A stretch of 64,000 bases of DNA from DASVXQ01 sp046727955 (lineage in GTDB: Bacteria; Actinomycetota; CALGFH01), in NCBI GenBank assembly GCA_046727955.1, contig JBKPDO010000170.1:3652-67651 (forward strand). The letters run 5' to 3'. This document shows, piece by piece, positions 25,208 to 34,826 of the stretch. The first letter of the stretch is position 1. The number at the start of each line of letters is the position of its first letter. The notes under the pieces are model-generated. The model did not search any database. It was not told the origin of the DNA and saw only the letters and a list, made by a program, of their open reading frames with translations. Position numbers and translations under genes: made by a program.

Positions 25208-27505
25208 ATGACAAGCTCGACCATCCCCGGCTTCCCACGTATTGGTCCCAGACGTGAGCTCAAGACCGCCGTCGAGAGCTACTGGGCTGGCGGCCTGACG
25301 GCCGGGGAGCTGGACCGGACCGCCCGCCAGCTCCGGCGCGACACCTGGTCCTTCCTTCGGGAGGCGGGGCTCGAGCAGATCCCGTCCAATCACTTCTCCC
25401 TGTACGACCATGTGCTCGACACGGTGGTCATGGTCGGCGCCGTCCCGGAGCGCTTCCGCGACGGGCTCCCGCGCACGGCAGCGGGGACGCTCGACCGCTA
25501 CTTCGCGATGGCCCGAGGTCGGCAAGGCGCCGCGCCGATGGAGATGACCAAATGGTTCGACGTCAACTACCACTACCTGGTCCCAGAGCTCGGTCCCAAG
25601 ACGAGGTTCCAGCTCGACGCGAGCAAGCCGCTCGGTGAGCTGGCCGAGGCGAAGGCGCTCGGCATCACCACGCGGCCGGTGCTGCTCGGCCCGGTGACCT
25701 TCCTGCTCCTGGCCAAGCCAGCGTCCGGCGCGCCGGCTGGCTTCGACCGCCTGCAGCTCCTCGACCCCCTACTCGAGACGTATGCCGAGCTGCTCGACGA
25801 GCTGGAGGCGGCCGGAGCCGAGTGGGTGCAGCTCGACGAGCCCGCCTTCGTCCAAGACCGCTCCTCCGCCGAGCTCGACGCGCTGGCTCGCGCCTACGAC
25901 CGGCTCGGCCGTGAGCCGCACCGGCCCAAGCTGCTGGTCTCGAGCTATTTCGATCACCTCGGTGAGGCGCTCGGCCTGCTCGCGCAGGCGCCAGTCGACG
26001 GGATCGGGCTCGACTTCACCCGTGCGGGCGCGAGGAACCTCGAGCTGCTCGCGCGGACCGGCGGGCTGGGTGACAAGACGCTGGTCGCCGGCGTCGTCGA
26101 CGGTCGCAACGTGTGGGTGAGCGGCCTGGAGCGCTCGCTCGCCACGCTCGCCATGCTGCTCGGGCTTGCCGGCGAGGTGGTGGTGTCCACCTCCTGCTCG
26201 CTGCAGCACGTGCCGGTCGACCTCGAGGCCGAGACCCGCCTCGATCCCGAGGTGCGGCCGTGGCTCGCCTTCGCGCGCCAGAAGGTCGTCGAAGTGGTCA
26301 CGCTGGCCCGGGGTCTGCGCGAGGGCGCCAGCGCGATCGCCGCCGAGCTCGAGGCCAACCGGCGGGTACTCGAGACGCGGCGGCGGTCGGAGCGGACCCG
26401 CGACCCGGCGGTGCGCGAGCGGGTCGGCGCGGTGGGCGAGGACGCGCTCCACCGTGCCAGCCCGTACGAGGTGCGCCGCAAGGCGCAGCAGGCCCAGCTC
26501 GGCCTCCCGCTGCTGCCGACCACGACGATCGGGTCGTTCCCGCAGACCCAGGAGGTGCGGGCGGCGCGGGCGGCCGCCCGCCGCGGCGAGATCGGCTCAG
26601 GCGAGTACGAGGCGCGTATGAGGGAGGAGATCGCCAGGATCGTCCGGCTCCAGGAGGACCTCGGCCTGGACGTGCTGGTGCACGGAGAGCCCGAGCGCAA
26701 CGACATGGTGCAGTACTTCGGCGAGCTGCTCGAGGGCTATGCCTCGACCGATCACGGCTGGGTGCAGTCCTACGGGTCCCGCTATGTGCGGCCGCCGATC
26801 CTTTACGGCGACGTGCGGCGCGCGCGGCCGATGACCGTTGCCTGGACCGCCTATGCCCAATCGCTCACGACCAGGCCGGTCAAGGGCATGCTCACCGGAC
26901 CGGTCACCATGCTCGCCTGGTCGTTCGTGCGCGACGACCAGCCCGAGGCAGAGACCGCGCGGCAGGTGGCCCTCGCCCTGCGCGACGAGGTAGCCGACCT
27001 CGAGCGGCGCGGCATCGGGATCGTGCAGGTCGACGAGCCGGCGCTGCGCGAGAGGCTGCCGCTGCGGCGGGAGCGCCGCGCCGAATACCTGGACTGGGCG
27101 GTGAGCAGCTTCTGGCTGGCGACCGCGGGGATCCGGGACGAGACGCAGCTCCACACCCACATGTGCTACTCGGAGTTCGGCGACGTCCTCGACGCTATCG
27201 CCGCGCTCGACGCCGACGTGGCCTACGTCGAGGCCGCGCGCTCCCGCATGGAGCTGGTGCGCGACCTGCGTGGGACGGGCTACCCGAAGGAGATCGGGCC
27301 GGGCGTGTACGACATCCACTCCCCCCGGGTGCCGACCGCCGCCGAGATGCGGGAGCTGATCGAGGCCGGCCTGCGTGTTCTCCAGCCCGCCCAGGCATGG
27401 GTCAACCCTGACTGCGGCCTCAAGACACGCGCCTACGACGAGGTCGTCCCGGCGCTGCGCAACATGGTCGAGGCCGCCGTCGCGGTCCGCGGGCGCCTCG
27501 TCTGA
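25208..27505 (+). CDS. metE: Cobalamin-independent methionine synthase
   Basis: 765 residues; transfers a methyl group from methyltetrahydropteroyl-triglutamate to homocysteine in the cytoplasm. The N-terminal half starts GFPRIGPRRELKTAVESYW; the C-terminal barrel has TTTIGSFPQT, HGEPERNDMVQYF, the zinc ligands in THMCYSEF and the Cys in WVNPDCGLKTR, and GPGVYDIHSPRVP. ATG at 25208 follows gagggagggcaccc. Control by the riboswitch suggests that the cell also has a B12-dependent enzyme (MetH) elsewhere. Confidence 0.97.
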   Translation: MTSSTIPGFPRIGPRRELKTAVESYWAGGLTAGELDRTARQLRRDTWSFLREAGLEQIPSNHFSLYDHVLDTVVMVGAVPERFRDGLPRTAAGTLDRYFAMARGRQGAAPMEMTKWFDVNYHYLVPELGPKTRFQLDASKPLGELAEAKALGITTRPVLLGPVTFLLLAKPASGAPAGFDRLQLLDPLLETYAELLDELEAAGAEWVQLDEPAFVQDRSSAELDALARAYDRLGREPHRPKLLVSSYFDHLGEALGLLAQAPVDGIGLDFTRAGARNLELLARTGGLGDKTLVAGVVDGRNVWVSGLERSLATLAMLLGLAGEVVVSTSCSLQHVPVDLEAETRLDPEVRPWLAFARQKVVEVVTLARGLREGASAIAAELEANRRVLETRRRSERTRDPAVRERVGAVGEDALHRASPYEVRRKAQQAQLGLPLLPTTTIGSFPQTQEVRAARAAARRGEIGSGEYEARMREEIARIVRLQEDLGLDVLVHGEPERNDMVQYFGELLEGYASTDHGWVQSYGSRYVRPPILYGDVRRARPMTVAWTAYAQSLTTRPVKGMLTGPVTMLAWSFVRDDQPEAETARQVALALRDEVADLERRGIGIVQVDEPALRERLPLRRERRAEYLDWAVSSFWLATAGIRDETQLHTHMCYSEFGDVLDAIAALDADVAYVEAARSRMELVRDLRGTGYPKEIGPGVYDIHSPRVPTAAEMRELIEAGLRVLQPAQAWVNPDCGLKTRAYDEVVPALRNMVEAAVAVRGRLV

Positions 27506-27826
27506 GACGCCCGGGACCACGTCATTTCGCGGTGAGGCGGGGCGATCGGCGGAAACCCGGGACCCGAAGCCCCACGGCTCCGGTCAAAGGGTAAAGTTCC
27601 CACGTCCCCCGCCTCACCGGCAGGTCAAGGGTAGCGCCCAGGCCCGACAAGCGCGACCATGACACGGCGTGCGCGATGGCCGGCCGAATGCCGACGGCCC
27701 CGGGCGCGGCGAGCGCCAAAAATTCCTGGTGGCTTTCGAGGACGCCGACGGCCTCACGCTGTGAGGCAATCACGGCGACGCGCTCGCAGGCGGCGCATGG
27801 ATTCTCACGCCGGGCCGTTGCCGTTG
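27506..27826. other. Gap between metE and the element
   Basis: About 320 bases without a complete gene. An imperfect hairpin overlaps the end of metE (about 27490-27513) and may terminate transcription. On the minus strand around 27700-27773 a short frame reads REAVGVLESHQEFLAL, reminiscent of the conserved part of Phd-type antitoxins, but it has no recognisable start region and is probably a remnant. Confidence 0.4.
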
Positions 27827-27857
27827 GGCGTGGTCGGAGCGACCAGGAAGGTCAGCA
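27805..27857 (-). pseudogene. Displaced original C-terminus of the CPBP protease gene
   Basis: Read on the minus strand, this encodes LTFLVAPTTPNGNGPA and a TGA at 27805-27807. The first part equals the end of the protease gene at 50,665 (LTFLAAPTTP). It is therefore the severed 3' tip of that gene, left behind when the element integrated. Confidence 0.75.
27827..27857 (+). other. attL, left attachment site
   Basis: 31-bp sequence beginning ggcgtggtcggagcg, matching 50,702-50,732 at 30 of 31 positions in the same orientation. It lies at the 3' tip of the CPBP gene and marks the left edge of the integrated element. Confidence 0.82.
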
Positions 27858-28031
27858 TTTTCATGGCGCGTCGTAGAAGAGCAACGCCAGTACGCTGCAA
27901 AAACGTTCGGATCTGCCCGCTGACCTGCGAAAACGACCCCTCGCCGGGCTTTCCAAGGTATAGCCTGACTCTATGTGACTCTACGGGCGGGACGGACCCG
28001 CTGCGGACCCGACGCGGACCCGGGACAAGCG

Positions 28032-28862
28032 ATGACGGCGACCGGGCGGGCCTCCCTACTGGCTCGCAACCCCGAACCCGCCTCCACGCTGCCCTACCTG
28101 CTGCACCTGCCCCTGCCGGACGAGCCGCTGCTGCTCAAGGCCCGAGCGCGCTGGCCGCGCACCGCCAAGGTCTACTGCCACCCCGCCGACTCTTGGCCCG
28201 CCGACGTCGAGGTGCTCGAGGAGGTGCCGGTGCGCTCGTGCCTGCGCCGCGGCGTGGCGATTGACCTGGTCCTGGACGGCCCAGGGAGAACCGCTCCCAG
28301 TTCGTTTTCACCCGCCTGCCGGACCAGAGAGGGCGGGAGGCGATCTTCTGGCAGACCGCCCACACCACCAGCCAGGCCCGCCCCGGCGTCCGCGTGCCAC
28401 GCCGCCGCGCCGGCGGCCACGCTGAGCTGGACATCCTGGTCGACACGCGGGAGCGCTACCCCTGGCGGTTCGCCCACCGGCACGCCCGCACCCAGAGCGC
28501 CAGGCGCTGCCCGTCGGCGATTACGCCGTCGAGCTCCATTGGGACCTGGTGGGGGTCGTGGAACGCAAGACCCTGGCAGACCTGGCCGGCAGTCTGGTCG
28601 ACGGCGGCCTGGCCTATGTGCTAGCCGAGCTGGCCTGCCTGCCCCGGGCCGCGGTCGTGGTGGAGGACCGCTACTCGGGCCTGTTCAAACTCGAGCACGT
28701 CAACGGCGGGTGAGTCGCCGAGCTGGTGGCCGCCATCCAGGTCCGCTACCCAGCCGTGCCGATCGTGTTCGCCGAGTCCCGCCCGCTGGCCGAGGAGTAG
28801 ACCTTCCGGTCCTCGGCGCCGCCCTGGCCTACGCCCAGGCAGCCAGCGAAGCTGGCTCCTGA
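28032..28862 (+). pseudogene. Broken ERCC4-type nuclease gene
   Basis: Pieces of one protein lie in succession: MTATGRASLLARNPEPAST to about 28,300; then FTRLPDQRGREAIFWQ and LDILVDTRERYPWRF in another frame (to about 28,500); then LPVGDYAVELHWDL, VVERKTLADLAGSLVDGG and VVVEDRYSGLFKLEHVNG in a third. DTRE, GDY and ERK are the active-site motifs of the XPF/ERCC4 nuclease fold. An in-frame TGA (28,712-28,714 region) and a TAG (about 28,798) interrupt the last part, which ends FRSSAPPWPT-type sequence in one frame and LGAALAYAQAASEAGS in another. Two frameshifts plus two stops make it a clear pseudogene. Intact relatives are common on actinobacterial mobile elements. Confidence 0.85.
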
Positions 28863-29002
28863 GCTTCGGGCTGACCCAGCCCCTCCACGCTTGCCGGCCG
28901 GAACGGTGTTGACAACGATTGGTCCCTTCGGCATGACCCGGCCGGGGGTCCGGAGGGCGCGTGCGCCGCTACCATCGGCAGGCCCTCACTCTGGAGGTGT
29001 TC

Positions 29003-32000
29003 GTGCCGATCGACTGGACGGCGACCGCCGGGATCGCCGGGAAGGTGCTGGGACCGCTGGGTTCGTTGACGCGCCGGCTGTTCCGCCAGGACTGGAAGTC
29101 TCGCCTGCTGCGGGAGGCCCACAAGGGGACCCGCTCGAAGGCGCTTGGCCGTCTTCGGCTGGTCAGCCGCCGGCGAGTTCGGCGGTGGCTTGCCGACCCG
29201 ACAACCCGGGATCGTCTGGCGGTCCCAGGCCAGGCCGGCACGTCCGAGGAGCTGGCCGCCGGACTCCGTCGTGCGCTGGCACCGCGTCGGTGGCGCTGGT
29301 GGCCAGCGCTCCCCGCTGCCGACCGGCAGACGGCGGTCACCGCGTTGGTGCCAGCGATCACCCGTGGCTATCTGCGCGTCCAGGACGCCGGCCCCGCCGC
29401 CGACGTGGTCGACCGTCGCGCCGCCGACCGTCATGCCGAGCTGACCGGCGAGGTGCAGGCCGTGCTCGGCGTCCAGGCGCTCCCTGAACGCATCCCCCAA
29501 CTGCCCCCGATCTGCAAGGTCCCGCTTGGTCGGCTTGCGCAGCAGGACCAAGCGCTGGCTGGGCGGCTTGCGCAGCTGCTCACCGATCCGTCCGTGCGGC
29601 CAGTCACCATCGCCGCCGACCTGACCGGCAGCCCACCAGACTGGCTGGGAGCAGCCCCGCCGGCCGCGTGGATGGTCGTGGCAGAGTTCGCCACAGCACA
29701 CCACCATCAGCCGGCTGCAGCGGTCGGCTTCGAACGCGCCGTGGCCGCAGGTGCCAGCCCCCGGGCGGCCTGGCTGGCACGCGCCGCGCTGGCCGCCCAC
29801 GCGGCAGAAGCCCCGGCGAAGGCCCGTGCGCTGCTGGACGGCATCACCGACCACGACCACCCCCTCGTGCGGGCCACCCGTGCGGTGCTCGACAGCGACT
29901 GGGATGCGGTCCAGGCCGCCGCCCACGACGCCGACCCTGCGGACGAGAACCACTGGCTGATTGAGCTGCTCGCCGCCAACGCGGCTGGGCTGAGCGGCCG
30001 GCTGGACGACGCAATCGACCAGCTCGAGATGATCCTGGATCGTGACGAGCAGGCCAGCGTCGCGGCGCTCGAAGCTGCGCGGCTGCGGGTGCAGCGCATC
30101 TCCGGCCACGCCAGCTCCCGCTGGGCGCATGACCTGCGACGTGCTCGGCAGCTCGCCCTGCACGCCCGCGACACCCGCCGGAACTGGCGAGGGCCAAGCG
30201 ACCAGGCCGTGGCGCTCGCCTGCGAGGCCAGCGCGATCCTCAACGAGTGGCCCCGGGTGCTCCAGCTCGCCCAGGCCCCACCCGCGGGGGAGGCCCTCGA
30301 CCTCGAGGCCGCTTCCCAGCGGGTGCTGCGCTGGGTCGCGGAGGCGGCGATCGTGCGCCGTGACACGCCGCTCGCGGCGGACGTCATCGGCCGCATCCAC
30401 GACGAGTCGATCCAGGCGCGGCTAGCCGCCGAACTCGCCGCCGCCCGCGGTGAGCCCGCCGACCAGGTTCGCGCCGGCTACGAACGCGCCTACGAGCTGG
30501 CCGAGGACGACACCCAGCGGCTGGCTGCCCAGCAGGGCCTGGCCAGTCTTGGGGTCTGGCCGCTCCCCGGTTTCGACCAGGTCCGCGCCCGGGACGAGAC
30601 CGCCGCCGACCACCTCGCCGCGCTCAGTGACCTCGCCCGCGGTGACCACGCAGCAGCCATCCAGCGGCTCCGGCGGTGGTCGCGCAGCAGCACGCCCGCG
30701 GCACGGCTGCTCGCCGAGGCGTACCGGCGCGCCGGTCGGCCCAATGACGCGGCCGAGGTGCTGCGCCGGCTGCACGAACAAACGCACAACCCTCGCGACC
30801 TGATCGATGCCGCCTTCACCCTCGACGACGCCGGCCAGACGACCGACGCAGGGGCGCTCATCAAGGAGGCCTTGACCACGCTCCCGCCTGATGCCGCCGA
30901 CCGGCAGCTGATCCGCCGGGAGCTGATCAAGCGGGCTGCGCAGGATCAGCGATGGGCGGCCGTGGCCGATCAGGTGCACGCACTGCGCGCCGAGGGGCTG
31001 GCCGAGCCTGCCGACCGGTGGCTGCTCATCGGCGCCATGATCAACCAGCAGCAGCTCGACGAGGCATGGCAGGAGCTGCGCGAGCTGCCCCCGCTGGAGC
31101 CGAGCGACGCCCAGCAGGCCCGAGCCTGGGTGGAGCTGCACTTCCGCCACCGGCACATCACCCCCGCCATCGTCGACCGTGCGGTGGACCTGCTCGCCCG
31201 ATGGCCCGACGACGAGGCGCTCAACCACGCCGTCATGCAGCTCGTGCTGGTCGGCGGCGCGAGCCTCGAGCTGCCCGAGGCAACCGCCGCGCGTGCCCGC
31301 ACGGCCGTCACCGACATCCTGGACCGGTTCCCTGGCCACGCGATCCAGCTCGACGCCACCGATCCGAACACGCTGGTCGCCAACCTACGGACCATGCTGA
31401 GCGAGCGTCACGAGCGCGCCGCCAAGGCCGTCCGGATGATCACCGAGCAGAGCCAGCCATACGGGCTGCTCGCCAATGCCGCCGGCCGGCTCTACGCCGA
31501 GATCCTCATCCTACGAGGCGCCGGCTGCCTGCCCGCCCATCCAGCCGCCCCGGACTTGGCCGCCCAAGAGGAGGCCGCCGCCCACACCGCCTTGGATGGA
31601 CCGGTCGTGCTCGACACCAGCACCCTGCATCTCGCCGCGCTCGTTCCAGACCGTTGGCCAGACCTGGCCGGCGCGTTCACCAGCGTCGCGTTTCCCCTGC
31701 CCGCCGCCGCTGACCTGCTCGCCACCCGCGACCTGCTCGCCCAGCGAACCACCGACACTCTGGGCCTCGACCCCACCACCGGCAAGCTCCAGCTCCTGGA
31801 GGACACGCCCGAGCATGTCGCTGAGCTCGCCGCGCGGGCGGCGTGGATGACCACGCAGGCCAATGAACTCGACTGGGTCCCCTACGACCGGCTCGCCCGT
31901 CTCGCCGACCTGGATGGTGATCGAACACGGCCGTGGCTGGCCGCCGTCGACCTCGCTGCGACCCGCCAGCAGCCTCTCTACTGCGACGACCTTGGCCTGC

Positions 32001-32644
32001 GACGGCTGGCCACCTATCTCGGCGTCCCGACCTTTGGGACCGTCGCGCTGCTCGGCGCTCTCGTCGCCGCCGGCCGGCTTCCCACTGATGCTCTCAGCAC
32101 GGCGATCGGTGAGCTGGCCCCCTACAGGGTCGTCGACCTTCCCGTCGACCCGGCCCGGCTCCGCGCCCTCGCCGTCAAGGAGGGCTGGGCGCCGGTTCCC
32201 GCCGCCTACCCCCTCACCCGCCCCGCCATCTGGCAGCAGCACCTTGACATCGCCCGTGACTTCTACCAGGAGGGATGCCGCCGTGCCAGCCAGCTCGGCG
32301 ACGAGGCGCTCACCGGGTGGCTGCAGGCTGCCGCACTAGGGCTCACCCGCACCGTGGCGACGCCCTACCGGACAACGGTGCTTGGCAGACTGCTGACCGC
32401 CACAGTCCTGGGCGTCCACGCCCATCCCGACCGGTTCGCGGTGCTGCTCACCGGGGCCCGCCGAGCTGCTACCGAAGTTGAGGCGTCCGACCCGCTGCCC
32501 GCCACCGTCCGCGAGCTGTACACCGCGTTCGGCCAGGGGATGGCCCCGGACGCTGCCGCACGCCATATGCTGCTGCTGTGCACCGCGTTGCCTGCCGCTG
32601 ACCGACAATTGGTCACCCGCGTGCTATTGCTCACCGAGGAGTAG
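29003..32644 (+). CDS. Giant helical-repeat protein with a C-terminal PIN-like domain
   Basis: 1213 residues from the GTG at 29003, with CTGGAGG six bases upstream. Residues 1-25 include a short hydrophobic or amphipathic start (WTATAGIAGKVLGPLG). Residues about 200-830 are helical TPR-like repeats (e.g. AAWLARAALAAHAAEAPAKA, DEAWQELRELPPLEPSDA), a scaffold for binding. Near residue 867 begins a PIN-like nuclease segment: VVLDTSTLHLAALVPD (Asp 871), then LYCDDLGLRRLATYLGVPTF with two Asp (995, 996), and FGTVALLGALVAAG. This spacing and the DD...GVPTFGT motif match the PIN fold of TPR-linked PIN proteins. A C-terminal helical part of about 170 residues follows. It is likely a large RNA-cutting effector or regulator; the biological role is unknown. 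Confidence 0.75.
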   Translation: MPIDWTATAGIAGKVLGPLGSLTRRLFRQDWKSRLLREAHKGTRSKALGRLRLVSRRRVRRWLADPTTRDRLAVPGQAGTSEELAAGLRRALAPRRWRWWPALPAADRQTAVTALVPAITRGYLRVQDAGPAADVVDRRAADRHAELTGEVQAVLGVQALPERIPQLPPICKVPLGRLAQQDQALAGRLAQLLTDPSVRPVTIAADLTGSPPDWLGAAPPAAWMVVAEFATAHHHQPAAAVGFERAVAAGASPRAAWLARAALAAHAAEAPAKARALLDGITDHDHPLVRATRAVLDSDWDAVQAAAHDADPADENHWLIELLAANAAGLSGRLDDAIDQLEMILDRDEQASVAALEAARLRVQRISGHASSRWAHDLRRARQLALHARDTRRNWRGPSDQAVALACEASAILNEWPRVLQLAQAPPAGEALDLEAASQRVLRWVAEAAIVRRDTPLAADVIGRIHDESIQARLAAELAAARGEPADQVRAGYERAYELAEDDTQRLAAQQGLASLGVWPLPGFDQVRARDETAADHLAALSDLARGDHAAAIQRLRRWSRSSTPAARLLAEAYRRAGRPNDAAEVLRRLHEQTHNPRDLIDAAFTLDDAGQTTDAGALIKEALTTLPPDAADRQLIRRELIKRAAQDQRWAAVADQVHALRAEGLAEPADRWLLIGAMINQQQLDEAWQELRELPPLEPSDAQQARAWVELHFRHRHITPAIVDRAVDLLARWPDDEALNHAVMQLVLVGGASLELPEATAARARTAVTDILDRFPGHAIQLDATDPNTLVANLRTMLSERHERAAKAVRMITEQSQPYGLLANAAGRLYAEILILRGAGCLPAHPAAPDLAAQEEAAAHTALDGPVVLDTSTLHLAALVPDRWPDLAGAFTSVAFPLPAAADLLATRDLLAQRTTDTLGLDPTTGKLQLLEDTPEHVAELAARAAWMTTQANELDWVPYDRLARLADLDGDRTRPWLAAVDLAATRQQPLYCDDLGLRRLATYLGVPTFGTVALLGALVAAGRLPTDALSTAIGELAPYRVVDLPVDPARLRALAVKEGWAPVPAAYPLTRPAIWQQHLDIARDFYQEGCRRASQLGDEALTGWLQAAALGLTRTVATPYRTTVLGRLLTATVLGVHAHPDRFAVLLTGARRAATEVEASDPLPATVRELYTAFGQGMAPDAAARHMLLLCTALPAADRQLVTRVLLLTEE

Positions 32645-32719
32645 GAACTTTCTCGACGGACAGCTCGCTCCGGTGACAGTGAACAGCGGACAGCTTTGAA
32701 CAACCCACATTAGCGGGCG

Positions 32720-32930
32720 ATGGACAACCTCGGCGCGATCGGCGGGCCACTGCTGGCGCTCGGCCTGGTCGCCCTGGTCGGGGTGCGCAGTGCGGTGCTG
32801 CTGTCGATCATCCCTGGGCTGGGGCTGCGGCGGCAATCGTGTATGCCAACCGCCACATCCGCCGCCCGGCCGCACGGGCGCGGGAGCCGATCCGGCTGCG
32901 GGTGCGGCCGGTGCTGGCCGCCGGGCGGCC
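32720..32930 (+). pseudogene. MFS transporter fragment
   Basis: MDNLGAIGGPLLALGLVALV and GVRSAVLLSIIPGL, then, after a frameshift near 32,825, AAAIVYANRHIRRPAARARE. These are consecutive pieces of an MFS permease (the DNLGAIGGPLLAL helix region). Both ends are missing. It sits between the PIN protein and the next gene. Confidence 0.7.
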
Positions 32931-33088
32931 GGGTTCCGCTGGGCGATGTGGCGGGCGACCGCCTCGGGGCTCGGTCGGGCGTAGCGTTCCAGCGAGCGGA
33001 CCAAGGCGTACCGGGACCGGGCGAGCCCCGAGGCAGCGTCGGACTTCATAACAGGGAGATTGGGCGTCAACGGAAGGCCGGTTGGAAC

Positions 33089-33961
33089 ATGTTCACTCAG
33101 GCGCGCATCCTCGTCACGAAGACGATTACCCTGGTGGTCGACGTCACGGACAGCCCCTCTTGGGACACGCCGTGGCAGGACAGCCAGGCGGGTGAGGAGC
33201 TCGTCGCGGAGGAGTCCTGGCCAGGCCGCCCATGGGGATCGTGGCTGGGCGCGCTGCTGATCGCGCGTTGGGGGCTTCAGGTCGCAGTCGAGGAGGCCAA
33301 GGGGTTCCGCGCGATTCTCGATCCGAAGGCTACCTCGTATACCGCCGACGTTGTCTGCCGAGCCGTCCTTGAGTCCTCGTCGCTGGCGTGGCTCCTGGAG
33401 CCTGCCATCGGCGCAGACAAGCGCCTCGCCCGGTGCCTGGCGTACCGGATGGGCAGCGCGCAGCGGACGCTGAACGCCATCAACCACCTCGGTCTCGGCC
33501 TGCAGGAGGTTCGTTCGGAATACGGGGAGCTCCCTGACGACGTCGCTGACCAGATCGCACGCCTTGGGCTTACGTACAACAAGGGTCCACAGGGTCGACC
33601 GATCTGCGATGGGGAGACTTGCCCGAGCTACACCGAACGCGTCGCGGCGCTGGTCGGCCGGGTCTGGCCGCAACAGAGGATGCCTTATGCGCTGCTGTCC
33701 GCGGTCAGCCACAGCCAGGTTCTCGGCCTTACGCGCAGCCTCGTGCAACCGCCAGGCGAAGCGAAGACTCGGCGATGGTTTCCAGACGCGCACGGCGCCG
33801 CCGTCTGGATCTGGCATGACACCTATCTGGTGCTTGCCGCGCTCACGCTGTCAGCCGAGCGGGCCGCGAGGTTTCTCAATCTGCCTGAGCAGGTCGAGGC
33901 CCTGCGGCACTGGGGTGAGGGGTTCACCCGCGAGATGGTGGCGCTGCGTCCTACGGACTGA
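33089..33961 (+). CDS. Protein of unknown function, helical
   Basis: 290 residues from the ATG at 33089 (ggaagg lies 11 bases upstream); the frame is open further upstream only because it runs through the MFS remnant. The protein is mostly helical, with VVCRAVLESSSLAWLLEPAI and the motif YALLSAVSHSQVLGLTRSL, which resembles the YxxLS..H pattern of DUF5677-like or HEPN-like proteins. I do not recognise a family with confidence. It lies downstream of the PIN protein but about 440 bases away, so co-transcription is uncertain. Confidence 0.65.
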   Translation: MFTQARILVTKTITLVVDVTDSPSWDTPWQDSQAGEELVAEESWPGRPWGSWLGALLIARWGLQVAVEEAKGFRAILDPKATSYTADVVCRAVLESSSLAWLLEPAIGADKRLARCLAYRMGSAQRTLNAINHLGLGLQEVRSEYGELPDDVADQIARLGLTYNKGPQGRPICDGETCPSYTERVAALVGRVWPQQRMPYALLSAVSHSQVLGLTRSLVQPPGEAKTRRWFPDAHGAAVWIWHDTYLVLAALTLSAERAARFLNLPEQVEALRHWGEGFTREMVALRPTD

Positions 33962-34182
33962 GCCCGGCCTCGACGGTGGCGATGGTATCGCTGGCGCTGG
34001 GTCGGTCTGCACCTGACCTACTGGCTGCTGCCCAGCGCGGTCGGGCTCCCGCTCGTCGCTCGTGCGCTGGCCCGCCACCCGTGGCCTCGCACCTCATTGA
34101 CCCAACCACACCTAGGCGTCTCATGCGACGTAGATCCTCAACACAACCGCAGCCTCGGGTTTGCGCAACAGCCTCAGGAGCA

Positions 34183-34641
34183 TCAAGGGGCGCGCCGGCG
34201 GCGCCGGGCAGGCTGCTCCTCGGCGTCGCCAGCGAACTCGCGGACCATCTCCTCGAGCTCGGCGACGCGCCGCTCCAGGTCCTCGATCCGCTCCCGGCCC
34301 GCCTGCCGGCCGCTGGCGCGGCGCAGGCTCTCCCGGGTCCGCGGTCGCTGGTCGTAGCGGCCGACCCGCTCGAACATCTCCCGGGCGTCCACGCCGAGGA
34401 TGCGGGCCAGAGAGACGAGCGTCTCGTCGCGGGGGTTGGGCGTGATCCACGGCCCGTCCGTGGTGCGGCGGTAGCCGCCATTCTCGAGCGCGACGAGCGT
34501 CTGCACGCCTATGCGGGCCTCACCGGCGAGCCGGGTTCGGGTCATGCCCCGCTCGACGCGGGCCGCCTCGAGCCAGCGGCCGAAGTCCGTCCAGCGGAGC
34601 AGTTCCTCGTGGGACTGCTCCAGGCCATCCCCGGTGCTCAT
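34183..34641 (-). CDS. XRE-family DNA-binding protein
   Basis: 152 residues. Residues about 18-85 contain an XRE-like helix-turn-helix (WLEAARVERGMTRTRLAGEA, then GVQTLVALENGGYR), followed by TPNPRDETLVSLARILGVD. The C-terminus is a coiled coil (RIEDLERRVAELEEMVREFA) and a basic tail, suggesting a dimer. ATG at 34641; a TTG just before it is less likely. Probably a regulator of the element. Confidence 0.82.
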   Translation of the reverse strand: MSTGDGLEQSHEELLRWTDFGRWLEAARVERGMTRTRLAGEARIGVQTLVALENGGYRRTTDGPWITPNPRDETLVSLARILGVDAREMFERVGRYDQRPRTRESLRRASGRQAGRERIEDLERRVAELEEMVREFAGDAEEQPARRRRRAP

Positions 34642-34826
34642 CAAACCGTCCTCGCTCGGTCGATCACTGGAGGTTAGCGGTGATCAGCATACGTGAACCA
34701 CCGTGAATCGGGGAGTATCGCTAGGATCGCCTACAGCCCGTGCTGAGTGAGCACCTGGCGCCCTCGCGCCGTCTGAGGGCCCTTCACGCGCCCCGCGTCT
34801 CCCCCGCCGCCGGGTATCGTGTCCCC

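Noticed and set aside
27522..27773. Antitoxin gene left of the element
   Set aside because: Only about 16 residues resemble the Phd family; no partner toxin and no proper N-terminal domain.
32930..33060. Minus-strand frame with SGLARSRYALVRSLERYARP
   Set aside because: It looks protein-like, but has no stop/start context of its own and cannot be tied to a family; possibly another small remnant.
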